DNA of 64,000 nt from Iris pallida. Taxonomy: Eukaryota > Streptophyta > Magnoliopsida > Asparagales > Iridaceae. Position numbers and translations under genes: made by a program. The notes beneath the pieces were generated by a model. It did not search any database and was not told the DNA's origin. It saw only the letters and a list, made by a program, of their open reading frames with translations. The DNA is taken from NCBI GenBank assembly GCA_029216955.1, contig JANAVB010004058.1:1-64000 (forward strand), read 5' to 3'. Shown here one piece after another: positions 22,281-34,646 of the stretch. Positions within the stretch are counted from its first letter, which is position 1; every line of letters begins with the position of its first letter.

Positions 22281-23060
22281 GATATGCTGAAGAAGTTTGA
22301 TCTTGACAACGTCAAACCAATCAGCACCCCTATGGCTACTACGACCAAGCTGGAACCTGATGAAAGTCGCAAACCTGTTGACCAACGTAAGTATCGAGGT
22401 ATGATTGGCAGTCTACTTTACCTAACTGCTAGTCGTCCTGATACCATGTTTAGTATTTGTCTGTGTGCTTGCTATCAAGCTAGTCCTAAGGAATCACACA
22501 TGTCTGTCGTTAAGCGTATCTTTCGATACCTTAAGGGTACTGTTACAATGGGCTTGTGGTATCCTAAATCCACATCCTTTGACCTTATTGGTTATTCGGA
22601 TGCTGATTTTGTGGGATGCAAAGTCGACTGTAAAAGTACGAGCGGCAAGTGTCATTTATTAGACAAGGCTCTAGTCTCATGGTTTAGCAAGAAGCAGAAT
22701 TCTGTTGCACTATCCTCAACAGAAGCTGAATATATTGTAGCTGGTCGTTGTTGTGCACAAATTCTGTGGATGAAGCAAACTCTTGCAGACTACAACCTAT
22801 CTTTTATGCACATTCCTATATTCTGTGATAACACTAGTGCTATCAACCTTACTAAGAACCCTATATGTCACTCACGCACGAAACACATTGAAATTCGTCA
22901 TCACTTTTTGCGTGATCATCGACAGAATGACACTATAAATTAAGAATTTATTGACAATGATCATCAGCTGACAGATTTCTTTACAAAACCACTATTCGAA
23001 GAGCGATTCGACTTTCTTTGTTGTGAATTAGGAATTTTGGATGAAGCGGTTATTCATTAA
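22281..23060 (+). pseudogene. CopI RNase H
   Basis: MLKKFDLDNVKPISTPM, RPDTMFSICLCACYQ, GYSDADFVG, STEAEY, FCDNTSAI and HIEIRHHFLRD are the standard copia RNase H blocks. A TAA at 22941 interrupts the end; the frame goes on as EFIDNDHQLTDFFTKPL and closes at about 23060. Confidence 0.9.
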
Positions 23061-23820
23061 ATTGGCCTGCATAAATATCGATTATGTCACGGTTCTTTAT
23101 GATGACTTTGCTTGGGTACAAGCCGAAAGGGTCATTCTGACAACAAGGCATAAAAGCCTAAGTGACACGGTGCACTACTCTTCAGACTACCGCTAGCTAG
23201 GATCCGGCCCCTGCAGCTACCCCATGACAGTTTTACCGTATTAATTTGTGTCATAAATCCTTGTTTATTACATGGTTCAATTTCATTTATAACTTGATTA
23301 CTTCAAATTTTCTAACTTTATTTTTTTACTCTATTTAATTTCATTTGCAAGTTTCTATCTTGACCATTTTCTTTTAATCCTTATAAATTTTCTCTCACTT
23401 AGCAATATTTTCAAACTGATTTTAAACTATTTTCAGTTCTGGCTCCAGAACACAGAACTCGGGCCGAACTCCGCCTTACACAGAGTTCGGGCCAAATTTG
23501 GTCTGGCTATTCCAGAACTTCTAGTTGATCTCAGCCCTCCATCCGTTATAATCCTACGGTCCAGGATCCATCCGACCATCCGAACCCCCTTTCTTAAATT
23601 TGGGTTCTCCCTCTCTCTCCTCTCCATTGCCTCCTCCAAAACTTCTCAAACTCCTTCCTCTTCAAACCCTAACCCTAGAATTTCCAATCTAGTGTGGATT
23701 TCTTCTCAAAATTCAAGGAGTATAGCTCTTGCATCATTCTCTTCCATTTTCCACAATTCTCTTGAGGTATAATTTCTTCTTTCTCTCCATCTTAATTTCA
23801 AAAATTTCCTTCATTGTTCA
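23061..23820 (+). promoter_or_regulatory. Promoter-like leader of CopI accessory ORF
   Basis: This non-coding stretch between RNase H and the accessory ATG carries a dyad pair (AACTCGGGCCGAACTCC at 23455 and AGAGTTCGGGCCAAATTTG at 23482), a TTATAAT site near 23547, a long CT-rich leader and AAACCCTAACCCTAG, a telo-box-type element, at about 23664. The arrangement resembles a plant promoter and 5' UTR, and it repeats the dyads of the LTR U3. Promoter activity is inference. Confidence 0.55.
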
Positions 23821-25079
23821 ATGGCACCTAGGTTGTTTAATAGTGAAAAGAGGGCTAGAACCGAGGGTGCTTCCTCATCGAACCCTCATCCTCGTGATGA
23901 TCAACCTATTCATCCTCTTTTCAATCCACCATGACCCAATGACCCCAACACATTCGATGATAAAATTTTTGTGTCATTGGACGCCTCAAATGAATGGTTC
24001 AATGATTTTCGATCACGGCCCGTGTGCGCAGGTCATCCCATAAACTTCACTATTTTTTTTCTTGTTATGACTCATTATTTCACGATCTTTGTCTTGATGA
24101 GTTGGTGTCTACAACTTCACTTATTTACTTGAATGTAATTCAAATGTTTTATTGCAATCTCATACTTGATGGCACACGATTATATTCTCGTGTTGCAGGA
24201 ATTGACATCTCGTTCGATGATTTTGAACTTGCAAAATATCTTGAGATTCCGGAACCCAACTCGCGGGAGAAGCTTGTCGATGTAAGTAAGTTTCAATTTC
24301 CCGATTGATTGTCCCTTGAGAGTTTCAAGGACAATTTGTGTAACCCAAACACACATCCACGCAAGTTACTTGCAAAATTCCTTAACCCTTATTTCTACGA
24401 GCTTCATCGTATTGTCTTCTCTACGATCTTGCCCAAAGCAGCATCGACTGATGAAGTTTCATATTTTGAGATTTTTGCTTTGTATCACCTTTACTTCCAT
24501 GTCCCATTCAACCTTCTACGTACTATGATGGACTGGATGATCAATGCAAGGAAGAGGCCATAATCTTTGGTCTATGCTCTCTATTTGCCTATAGTTTTTC
24601 ATGCATTTTATGTCCCTCTCGATGAGTGCCAATTCCTTCCAGCCCATGCCTTTCTATATAAGGCAAGGCGGCTTCAGGAAGCTGTAGGATCTCCTGCTGA
24701 GTCCGAGCATTTCGGTTCTGATGCTCAGGCTGATGCACCTGCTCTTAGACAACCTGCGCCCGTACCTCCTGCCACTCTCGAGTCTATCCAGACCATGCTT
24801 CACGATCGTTTCATGTTGGAGGACGACCGCTAGACCCAGCTCAACTATCGTACCACCTTGCAGATGAGTGCCATCAGCAACTCATTGCATGACATCCGGT
24901 ACCCTATGTCTCGACGTCCTTCTATGCCACTTCCTATGGAGCAGGATCCATCTCGCGACGGGTACCGTATCGATGACCCTTGGGTTATGTGATATCTGGA
25001 TCCGAATGCAGCCTTCATGGATCCTCGTCGTTCAGATACTGATCCATCTGACGCCGCTGGACTATCTCGCGCTCCATGA
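23821..25079 (+). pseudogene. CopI accessory ORF downstream of pol
   Basis: Starts MAPRLFNSEKRARTEGASSS, a basic Ser-rich N-terminus. It continues through a TGA (23932), a frame change near 24020-24060 and stops at 24306, 24561, 24831 and about 24989. The centre (FHDLCLDELVSTTSLIYLNVIQMFYCNL, DISFDDFELAKYLEIP, LLRTMMDWMINARKRP) recalls the putative plant transposon protein family seen in other plant LTR elements. The end is Pro/Ala-rich then polar. I see no signal peptide or membrane helix, so the name env, used for ORFs at this place in some Sireviruses, is not supported here. Confidence 0.6.
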
Positions 25080-25541
25080 TGGATGTGGTCCTATACCTGT
25101 TGCTGCTGCTGATGATCTTATTTTAGTTTTTTCTGCATTATGGACTTATGTTTATGTAGTTGATTTTCTTGTCTGAGTACACTCTATGTTCTATAGACTT
25201 TATCTGCAGTTTATCATTATTATGGTGTGCTTGCCAGTTAATTTCTTCTATAGTCTTCTGTTTGTTTGAGTTTGATATGCATATTTGTCATGCATCATTG
25301 ATAATTGACAAAGGGGGAGATTTATTTGATATTCCTATTTTTATCATATCCTGTGATATCTATGTTTTGGAAGAGATTATGTATATCAGGATAAGGAACA
25401 TTGGCTTACAGAGAAGCTATGTTTATTGGAGAGCTATTTTTACGGGAGAGCTACTGCTTCTATGCATGACTACTACTTGTGTCCAGGTATGAACATTGAA
25501 TATACAAATATCATTTTGTCAATTATCAATATAGGGGAGAT
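25080..25541 (+). other. CopI 3' non-coding region with two polypurine tracts
   Basis: AAAGGGGGAGA at about 25310 and ATAGGGGAGAT just before the LTR at 25531-25541 are two PPT-like tracts, as known for Sireviruses. The rest is T-rich and non-coding. Confidence 0.7.
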
Positions 25542-26484
25542 TGTTGACCCAAATCACAGACAACTAAATATTGATAAAATTGACAATATGATACTTGTCA
25601 AAATTCAATATGATACATCAAGACAAAACTCAGAGCACGACGGACGACGGCTCTCTCCTGCAGTGTACTCGGTTTTTGAGTTTGTATTTTTACATTTGTT
25701 GAGTCTAGCTAAATGTAAACTGAGTAGCACTGAGTATTCTAGGCTAACACCCTATCTCCAAACAAAACCAAAAGCTCCACCAAACCAAACTAGCCCACAA
25801 AATCCCATTTGAGCAATTCTGTCCTATGGAGACAAAGTTCGGGCCAAACTCTACCTCCATACAGAGTTCGGGCCGAACTCTGTCCCCTAAATTATAGGAC
25901 CCTAATTTTAGGGTTTGCTGTATATTAGTTGTCCAACGGCCAAAAATTTGAATTTTTGACACAAAATTCTGGCCGAATTCTGCCTATCCCAACTAGTATA
26001 AATAGGCCTTGAATTCTCTCATTTTCAATCATCTAAATATCTTCTCTTCTCTTCTCTATAAGCCTCATACAAGCCTTAACCTTCTCATCTACTAGCCACA
26101 AGCTTCCTAAGTCTCAAAGTGCTCAGTGTTATTCAGTTAGGAGTTTGTGTAAGAGTCAAAAAAGTCGCTTGGAAAATTCCAAGCATCGCCACAGCGATCT
26201 TTGTAAGAAGTTGACATGCTCTTCTGAAGAAAAGGCATGGGGTGTAACTACTATTTCACAAAAAGTGGATTTAATCCTGAGCTAGAGTTCTCAGGCCTGG
26301 ACTAGTCCTCCACGAGGGAAACCAAGTTAAAAACGACTGTGTTTGCGTATGCTCTCGTGATCTTTTTATTTTCGTATTTACTACTCTGATTATTTACTAT
26401 TGGTGAAAAGAGTTTAATTTTTATTTGGCTATTATTGTTATAAACTCTATTCACCCCCCTCTAGAGTTGCCTACCTGTTTTTCA
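25542..26484 (+). repeat. CopI 3' LTR
   Basis: TGTTGACCCAAATCACAG to CTGTTTTTCA (943 bp against 947 for the 5' copy), with scattered differences. The dyad pair lies at about 25832 (degenerate) and 25862. A TATA-like AGTATAAATAGG is at about 25995. Confidence 0.9.
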
Positions 26485-27024
26485 TAAATTCTGGCCGAAT
26501 TTTGTCTCCCCTGACTAGTATATATAGGGCTTGATTTCTCTCATTTCAAATCATCTCTCACTCTCAATCTTCTAAGTCTTACACATTCTAAGCCTTACTC
26601 TTCCAATCTACTAGCCACAAAACTTTCTAAGCCCCAAGGTGCTTAATGTGATTCAGCTAAATGTTTCTGTGTAAGAGTTGAAAAGAAATCACTTGGACAA
26701 TTCCATGTTTCGCCTCTGCGAAGTTGTAAGAAATTGGCGTGCTCTTCTGAGTAAAGGCACGTGTGTACCCTATTTCATAAATAGTGGATTTCAATCCTTA
26801 GCGAGAGTTCTCAGGCATGGACTAGTCCTCCACAAAGGAAACCAGGTTATATCGCTGTGTTTGCGTGTGCTCTTCTAAACTCTTTTAATTTCCGCATTAT
26901 CACTCTGGTTATTCATTCTCTTGGTAGTTGCTTTTGGGACTTAGCATACAGTTGATTTTTTAATTGGTTACTATAGTCACAAACTCTATTCACCCCTCTC
27001 TAGAGTTGCCTACACGTTACTTCA
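26485..27024 (+). repeat. CopII 5' LTR, right part
   Basis: The LTR continues (AATTCTGGCCGAATTTTG, TATA-like ACTAGTATATATAGGG near 26515, TC-rich leader) and ends ACGTTACTTCA. The PBS after it is mutated (TAGTATCAAAGC at about 27027). Together with 16589-17060 the LTR is about 1012 bp. Confidence 0.85.
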
Positions 27025-27078
27025 ATTAGTATCAAAGCTCTAGTCTCTTAATAAAAGATTAACATCCTAGAGCTTATC

Positions 27079-28543
27079 CATGGCAACCACACAACCCATT
27101 TTCACCAACTATGGTGACGGACAGTCTACTAATAGGCCACCCCTATTTGTTGGAACCAACTACACCTACTAGAAGACACGAATGAGTTTCTTTCTGAAAT
27201 CTCTAGACTTCGACTTATGTACCATAGTCACAGATGGTTATAAGAAGCCTACTAGAATTGTTGTTGAGGAGAATCTCATAGAGAAATGCCATGACAAATA
27301 TACTTATCAAGAAGATAAACAGGCTAGTCTAGATGCTAGTGCTATTAATGCTCTCTTCTGTGCTATAGACAGGACTGAATTCAACAGGGTATCTACGTGT
27401 TCCACTTCCCACGAAGTATGGAAGCTTCTAGAAGTGACTCATAAAGGAACCACTCAAGTCAAGGAATCAAAAATCAGTCGGCTAACACAGAAGTACGAAG
27501 CAATCAAGATGAAGCCCAATGAGACGATCAAGCAAATGATTACTAGATTCCTCGACATCGTCAACCCTCTATCTTCCCTCGGTAAGGACTACTCCAACTA
27601 TGAGAAGATACGCAAGGTGCTAAGGGGACTAACAAAGAACTGGAACCCCAAAGCTACGACATCGAAGGCAATGATGTCACCACCATGTCTTTAGAAACTC
27701 TGGTGGGCAAAGTGATGACGCATGAGCTCGTTTTCAAAGACTTCGAAGAAACGACTCCAAAGGAAAAAGAAATCGCTCTAAGAGCTCATCGCCGAAAGGC
27801 TGCTCCAGAAGAAACATACGATGATGACTCCAATGGTGATGATCAAGCACTCCTAGTTCTAAACTTCAAGAAGTTTCTACGATTTAACCAAAGGAAGAAG
27901 GAACAACAAAAAGACGATAATGAAGAGCCTATTTGTTTCAACTGTAAGAAGACAGGACATATCAAGAAAGACTGTCCTGCAGTAAAGAAAGAGAGCCGAT
28001 ATGAAAGATCATACAAGAGTCCATCCTCTAGAAAGTATGCCAACACAAGTATCTGACACGAAAGCGAAGCCAGTGGCTCAGAAGAAGAAGAGAACACTCT
28101 CAAAGATACTGCAAACATCTGCCTAATGGCAACTTCTGACAAGGTAACAAATGATCCACTTGATGACTTTACTTTTGATGAACTTGGAGATGCTTTTAGT
28201 GACTTACTTGAAGATCACAAGAAGTTACTTAGTAAGTATAAACATGCAAAGGACGATCAAGACTCATGAAGTTGAGATTCATAGACTTTCATGTTTGCTT
28301 GATAATGTTAGAGACACATCTCCTACAGATAATACTGAGGAATTATCCAAGCTTAAACTAAGCTTACACGATGTTGAATCACGTATTGAAAAACAAACAC
28401 GTGATCTTACCGTACTCAATAAAGAGCTTACGGATGAGAAAAAGAAGTATAATAGTGCAGCTGTTAGAATTAGTACTTTGACTGCTAAATATGATAAAAT
28501 GTATACTATCTCTAAAAGACTAGAGATCAGGCTGGACAAATAA
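27079..28543 (+). pseudogene. CopII gag
   Basis: Starts MATTQPIFTNYGDG and follows CopI closely: FLKSLDFDLCTIVTDGYKKP, PSSLGKDYSNYEKI-like block, zinc knuckle CFNCKKTGHIKKDC, acidic stretch and coiled coil (SKLKLSLHDVESRIEKQ). A TAG replaces Trp near 27170, a frameshift lies near 27680, and further breaks at 28054 and about 28268 disable it. Confidence 0.85.
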
Positions 28544-29890
28544 GTTATTCAACCTCAATCTCAGTCTCACTATTACAGCACTCACATGAGACACCAGACC
28601 ACTCAACACAAGAATATACGTCATAGAAAAAATACACACACACATACTGCACACGAACATGCCTTTATGTACACATATTCTCATGCAACACGACAATCAC
28701 CCACACATAGACATCATTATCATCTTGCTTCTAACACAAACATGCATGCTACATGTCACTACTGTGGTAAATATGGATACACTTCACCACAATGTAGATT
28801 CAGAAGATTAGTTGATTTAAACTTGTATGCATGGGTACTGAAGACTAAGTTTTCAGGACCCTCAAGAATTTGGGTACCAAAGGTTACATCTACTCGTAGT
28901 GTAGGTGGACCTTCCTTCATCCTCTAGAAGCAAATAGATCCTCGATAATCGGTGCTCACGACACATGACTGGAAATGCAAATCTTTTCGTAACACTATCG
29001 ATAAAAAGAGAAGGATATGTATCCTTTGATAATAATTTAAAAGGTTATATTATAGGTAACGGTACTATTTGTAATCCACCATTTCTTGTCATTAAAGATG
29101 AAGCATAACTTGCTCTGTATTAGTCATCTTGCTGACAATGGATATGATATTAACTTTGGAAAAACTAAATGCTTCATATATGATAAATCAACTGGAGACA
29201 TCGCTTTTGAAGGGATAAGGAAGATAACATCTATATATTCTCTCTCTCGAAAGATACTAACAATGTAGGAAGATGCCTCTATGCACATAAGGATGAAAGA
29301 TTACTATGGCATATACGTCTTGGACATGCAAACATGGATACCATATCAAGACTATCAACCAAGAAGCTAGTAAGAGGTCTACCAGACATCACATTCAAAA
29401 AGGATACGGTATGTGCAAAATGTGAGAAAAATAAGATGATTAAATCCTCTTTTAAATACATCAACTCTGTAAGTACTACTAGACCCCTGTAACTTCTTCA
29501 TATGGATTTGTTCGATCCTAGCAGAGTAGCCAGTCTTGGTGGAAAACTCTACGCCTTTGTTATTGTTGATAACTTTTCTCGATTTACTTGGGTTTTCTTT
29601 TCAAACAAAAGTGATACTATTTCTGTTTTTGAAACTTTTGCTAAAAAGTTCAAATGAAAAGGCTTCATGATTACTCGAATCCACGGTGATCATGGCGGCG
29701 AATTCAAAAACTCTGATTTCAAGAAGTTTTGTGATTCAAATGGTTCTAATCATGAATTTTCGTGGCATAGAACTCCCTAATAAAATGGTGTTGCGGAGCG
29801 GAAGAATAGAACTCTTGGCGATATAGCCAGAGTCATATTGAATCAATTTTTGCTTCCTAAATATTTTTGGGCAGAAGCTGTAAGTACAGT
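28544..29890 (+). pseudogene. CopII protease and integrase, left part
   Basis: A second knuckle CHYCGKYGYTSPQC has lost its His. The protease site reads DNRCS instead of DSGCS (about 28943). Integrase HHCC (WHIRLGHAN...CAKCEKNK), MDLFDP, GDHGGEF and NGVAERKNRTL are visible through frameshifts and stops; the second Asp is kept, unlike in CopI. The gene is cut at 29890 by the solo LTR within KYFWAEAVSTV. Confidence 0.8.
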
Positions 29891-31855
29891 TGTAGAAGCA
29901 TAAAATTTCAGGCGCATCTAAAAGCCAGAGGTCCTATGCGCCCTAACTCTCATGCGCCAAAAATTAACATGCGCCAGGAAAGCAAAACACTTAGCACATC
30001 AGAAAATATAGCAAAGAGATATGAAAATAAGCCTTTATTCTATATAAAAGTCGATTACATGTCTAAAACTCTTTTATAAAGGAGAATTCTTTTACAAAGA
30101 AAGAAAATCCTAAAAGCTACAGCCAGGCGCATCACTTGAAGTGTTATTGCCAGGTGTATCACTTGTCAGGCGCATCATTCTAAGGCCTCACCCAGGTGCA
30201 TTATCCTATCATATCAGTATAGGTGCATCCCCGTGCATTGTCAGCGTAAATCACTTCATCGCCGACGTGCGGGTAATCTAGCAGAAGAAGTGACTCTTCT
30301 AGCCTAACAAAATCGGAAAACAACCGCCTCGATCTTTGGATGCAACAGGCACCTTCAATCTGTGTCAGGACACGACGATCCCGATATTTGGATACAACAG
30401 GCACTTTCACAGGCTTGTACGAAAATAGGACCGATGGTGAATAAACCAACTCGACACATATTTGTCTTCGGAAGGAGTTCGTCGTCGAAGCTTCTGCGAA
30501 TGAACGAGGGGATCAACAACTCGCCGAGGCAGGGGACCGATCGAGTTTGTCTCCATGAAAGCCAAATGAAACGAGTAATCTTTACAAAGCTATTTATAGG
30601 CCGGGACAACCCTCGCCCATGTGCCAAGTGGCAGTCTCCTCATATTCTGTGCAATAAATTTGCATTAATGACGATGAATCTGCCTCTTCGTATTCAGCCA
30701 AGTCAAAACAGCCATTAACGCATCAAAAAACTCAAAAGACAGACCAATGAGGCTACGCTATGTGGCAGATACGCCGTCAGCACCATGCGCTATGTACTGA
30801 TGGAATGTCGACCCGTGTGCCTAGTATGGCACGAGCTGATATGCCCATTACAAGTCATCACCCATCAAGAATTTAATGCTACGTGACATAGTTGGCAGCA
30901 CATCCCCCAAAAAATGACTAATCGGCAGCTTTTTGCAAGAGACAAAGAGCCGCTGACGTCAGCATCATTATTTGCTTTTTTTTGTCGGCTGCAGTTGTCC
31001 TTGCCATGTGGACGACCGATCATTCGCATGCACCCCCGCATCCACGCACCTAGAAGCCCACATGCACCTCCAAAGTCATGCTCCCCCGACTCGCTCATGA
31101 TCTTAAATGACAGAAGCTAAGTCTTTGCATGCGCCTCCACAACCATACGCCAAAAAATTAGCTTGTGCCTCAGAAGCCATGCACCCATACTGGTCTATTA
31201 TAGACCAAGTTGCCTCCATACGCCTAATCCTAGGCACATCCTGACAGATCATCTTCCATAAAATCAGAGATCTTTGATTCACAGACATGCGCAACCTGTA
31301 TTCTGACTCAGTTCTGCTCAAAAATGGGTGCTAACCACCAAAGATCTCAGCAACAACCGAATCTCCACAATAGCCACGTGCCAACTCCACTACAGCCCAA
31401 CAGAGCAGTTCAACAGATTTGGCTTCAACTCCAGGCGCATCATCCATGTGCCCCACAGCATTAGCCATATAGCATTCCCACGTACAGGCGCATCCTATAT
31501 ATGCGCGCATGAGAAGACCAGTCTGTTGTATATAAATAGAAGGATCATTCCATCATCCACACACAGATCATCATATCAGTATACAGAGACAAGAAGAGAC
31601 AAGTAACGTTTATTTCTCCTCCAAACGCTCTAGCATCCAGAGCAGCCCAGACCTTCAAAGAATTCAAGATAGTCGTCAGATCGTCAACAGAGTCAACACA
31701 TTACCACTCGCTCTACCGATACAGTTCCCAGATAAAAACAAAAGTGTACTCCTAGGACTACGTCTAAGTCCTATATTGTATATTGTTCTGTTTGTAATTG
31801 AAATAACAAAGTTTTATTAATAAAAAAAACCTTGTCGTATTTTTGATGGCAAACA
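29891..31855 (+). repeat. Solo LTR of a Tat-type element (1965 bp) with TSD ACAGT
   Basis: Starts TGTAGAAGCAT and ends TTGATGGCAAACA, the same termini as the TatA/B LTRs. It is flanked by ACAGT at 29886-29890 and 31856-31860, and removing it with one ACAGT rejoins the CopII integrase. Its motif is ATGCGCC/GGCGCAT, with many copies. A TATA box (ATATAAATAG, about 31531) points right. A second one, minus CCTATAAATAG at 30590-30600, points left. No gene is supported in the short frames inside. Confidence 0.9.
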
Positions 31856-31860
31856 ACAGT

Positions 31861-32830
31861 ATGCCATATCTTGAATAGGGTTTTGATTCGACCTATTATG
31901 AAGAAAACTCCCTATGAGCGTTGCTTTGGTAGAACACCAACTATTTGTTTTTTTCGAGTGTTCGGTTGTTGCTGCTTTATCCTGAATACCAAAGATAACT
32001 TAGGCAAGTTTGATGCCAAAGCTGACGAAGGTTTTTTTTTGGTTATGCTGCCAAGAGTAAAGGATACAGAGTGTTCAACAAACGTTATATGATAGTTGAA
32101 GAATATGCTAATGTTACTTTTGATGAGAACGATTGTTCAACAGCAGTTCTTGATGACGACGATGATGTCCACATCAAATCTATAACTCCTACACCTAAAG
32201 ATACAACATCTGGAACCAGTTCTCTGGATAGCTTACCAAAGAAGTTCCGCTTCACATCAGAACATCCGAAAAACTTGGTAGTAGGTGACGTATTAAAAAG
32301 AGTAAGTAGTTGTTTATCTATTAGAGACTCTACAGCTAGCACTGCTTTTATTTCTCAAATAGAACCCAAAAACATTTTAAAAGTTTTTTCTGATGAATTT
32401 TGGATATCTGCAATGCAAGAAGATCTCAACCAATTCGAAATAAATCAAGTTTAGGAACTTGTTCCTAAACCTGCTGATCATTCGATCATTGGTACTCGAT
32501 GGGTCTTTCGTAACAAAGTTAATAAGGACGGTTCAGTCACACGTAAAAAAGCACATCTCATAGCTCAAGGATACAACCAAGAGAAAGATATCGACTATGA
32601 TAAGATGTATGCTCCTATTGTACGACTTGAATCAATCCGTATGCTTTGTGCCTTTAAAAATTTTCAAAATTTCAAACTCTTTCAAATGGATGTTAAAAGT
32701 GCTTTTCTAAATCGTTTTATTAAAGGAGAAGTTTTCGTAAAGCAACCACCTGGTTTTAAAAACTATAAGTTTTCTGATCATGTTTTCAAGCTTAAGGAAG
32801 CTCTTTACGACCTCAAATAAGCCCCTCGAG
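31861..32830 (+). pseudogene. CopII integrase end and RT, first part
   Basis: Continues after the insertion with ILNRVLIRPIMKKTPYERCFGRTP, FRVFGCCCFILN and DAKADEGFFLVML, then the RT blocks RWVFRNKVNKDGSVTRKK, APIVRLESIRML and FQMDVKSAFLN...VKQPPGF. Stops at 32452 and 32818 and a frameshift near 32050. Confidence 0.85.
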
Positions 32831-33630
32831 CTTGGTATGAATGCCTAGGCACTTTTTTACTTGAAAAGGGCTTTTCAAAAGGGAAGATTGACACGACACT
32901 CTTATAAAATCAATTGTGTTCTATTAGTGCAAATTTATGTAGATGACATCATCTTTGGATCTACTAATGAGGTATTATGCCAAGAATTTGCCAAGGGTAT
33001 GCAGAATGAGTTCGAGATGAGCATGATGGGGGAGCTTAACTACTTCCTTGGATTGCAAGTCAAACAAAATTTACAAGGAGTCGTCATTAGCCAATCAAAG
33101 TATACAAAGGACATGCTGAAGAAATTTAATCTTGACGACATCAAACCAATCAGTACTCCGATGGATACTACAACTAAATTAGAACCTGATGAAAGCGACA
33201 ACCCAGTCGATCTACGTAAGTATCGAGGTATGATTAGTAATCAACTCTATTTAACTGTTAGTCATCCCGATATCATGTTTAGTATTTGCCTATGTGCGCA
33301 TTATCAAGCCAACCCTAAGGAATCACACATGACCACAGTTAAGTGTATCTTTCGATACCTTAATGTTACGGTGGGCTTGTGGTATCCCAAAACCACATCT
33401 TTTGACTTGATCGGTTATTCGGATGCCGATTTTGCTGGATGCAAAGTCGATCGTAAAAGTACCAGCAGCACGTGTCATTTATTAGGCAAAGCTTTAGTCT
33501 TTAGGTTTCGTAAGAAGCAAAACTCTGTCACACTATCTACAACAGAAGCTGAATACATAGCTGCAGGACATTGTTGTGCTAAGATTTAGTGGATGAAGCA
33601 AACCCTAGCAGACTATAATTTATTTTTTAA
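32831..33630 (+). pseudogene. CopII RT end and RNase H (truncated)
   Basis: YVDDIIFGSTNE, FLGLQVKQN, SKYTKDMLKKFNLDD, then RNase H blocks GYSDADFAGCKVDRKS and TTEAEYIAAG. The frame has a TAG at 33587 and breaks off after MKQTLADYNLFF at about 33630, where unrelated TatC sequence starts. The CDNTSAI part and all downstream parts are missing. Confidence 0.85.
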
Positions 33631-33631
33631 G

Positions 33632-34646
33632 CCCACCTTTCCTGCTGACGTTCTCAATAAGCAAGATGTGCCCGCCAGTGTACTGCGTCTGCCAGGGAAA
33701 CACAGTATTGACTGTATTCCCCAACTGTCATCTTTCCAGTCGAAGAAGATGCGCCGACGAAACAAAGGCACATCCAGCTTCCCGTGTATGAACTCTGGCG
33801 TACAGGAGAGGGCCTCTGACTTTGATAGAATCACTCACTGTCGTGGCAAGGATGAGTTGGATTCTGAGTACTATACACCTTTGTGGGTTGGTACGAAGAA
33901 ATCCAAGACAGCACGAGCCATGCGCCCCAAATGTGCTATACCTACAGTGAACCGGAGATGCGCACTCAAAATCATGTGCGCTGCAGATAGTAAACTGTAC
34001 ATAGTCGACTTGGGTACGTTTCTACCAGATACAAGCTGACTCGTAAAGTCCCCGTCTCTCTTGGGCGCATCTTCTGCGTTTGGAACCAAGTCGTACGAGG
34101 CAAAACTTGTGACTTTGAACCCATACAACCATGTGGGTTATGCGTATAAAGTGGGTTCAAGTCACAATACATGTTGCTCCTCCACCAATGATCTGGGCGT
34201 ATCTCATGCGCTAGAATTGGATCAGGGAGTACAGCATTCACATGACCACCCGGCACTTGGCCTCGCCATATGCCTGAAGGGGGTGTAAAAGTGAAACTAT
34301 TCCCTCATAATTTGCGTAATGTGATCACTCACAAATACAGATCATAAGAGCAGACCATTAAGCACGATGCACCCCTCATGGGGCACACTTGTGCCATGGT
34401 CACCATCAACTGCTATTATTGTAAAACAACGGCTCCATCATCCAGGCAGTATGTGTTCCAGTGACTACAATCTGTTGCACCAATCCGACGTCGTCTCGGA
34501 AAGAAGGTGCCAATTGAAAATAAATTAGAGCCCAAGGTCGCTTCTGGCCATGTTGTATCCAACTCCCACTCATCAGGAAGAAAGACAACTACCAACTCCT
34601 CGACCTCAGCAACGGCGTCCAAGAGTCAGTCGAGGAAGAGGAAATT
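33632..34646 (+). other. TatC leader and gag 5' region with ATGCGCC motifs
   Basis: The stretch holds several ATGCGCC/GGCGCAT copies and variants (about 33750, 33920, 34055) and broken frames such as KTARAMRPKCAIPTVNRR. By position it is the divergent N-terminal part of gag. No intact frame. Confidence 0.45.

Larger units (their letters stand above)
17061..26484 (+). mobile_element. CopI: copia element with both LTRs, SIRE/Maximus type
   Basis: About 9.4 kb: 5' LTR 17061-18007, PBS, gag, His-rich linker with second zinc knuckle, protease, integrase, RT, RNase H, accessory ORF, two polypurine tracts, 3' LTR 25542-26484. The downstream accessory ORF and repeated PPT are traits of Sireviruses. 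It is inserted in the 5' LTR of CopII. The expected five-base duplication reads GGAAT on the left and TAAAT on the right, so it has decayed. Several stops, frameshifts and a lost integrase aspartate make it non-autonomous. Confidence 0.9.
16589..33630 (+). mobile_element. CopII: older SIRE/Maximus-type copia element
   Basis: The element is in three pieces: 16589-17060, 26485-29890 and 31856-about 33630. CopI sits inside its 5' LTR and a solo LTR inside its integrase. Order is LTR, mutated PBS, gag, second zinc knuckle, protease, integrase, RT, RNase H, all on the plus strand. It stops abruptly in RNase H at about 33630, where TatC sequence begins, so the 3' part and 3' LTR are lost. Stops and frameshifts are more frequent than in CopI, in line with greater age. 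Confidence 0.85.

Noticed and set aside
23821..25079. Envelope protein of CopI
   Set aside because: Position fits Sirevirus env-like ORFs, but I see no signal peptide, membrane helix or cleavage site.
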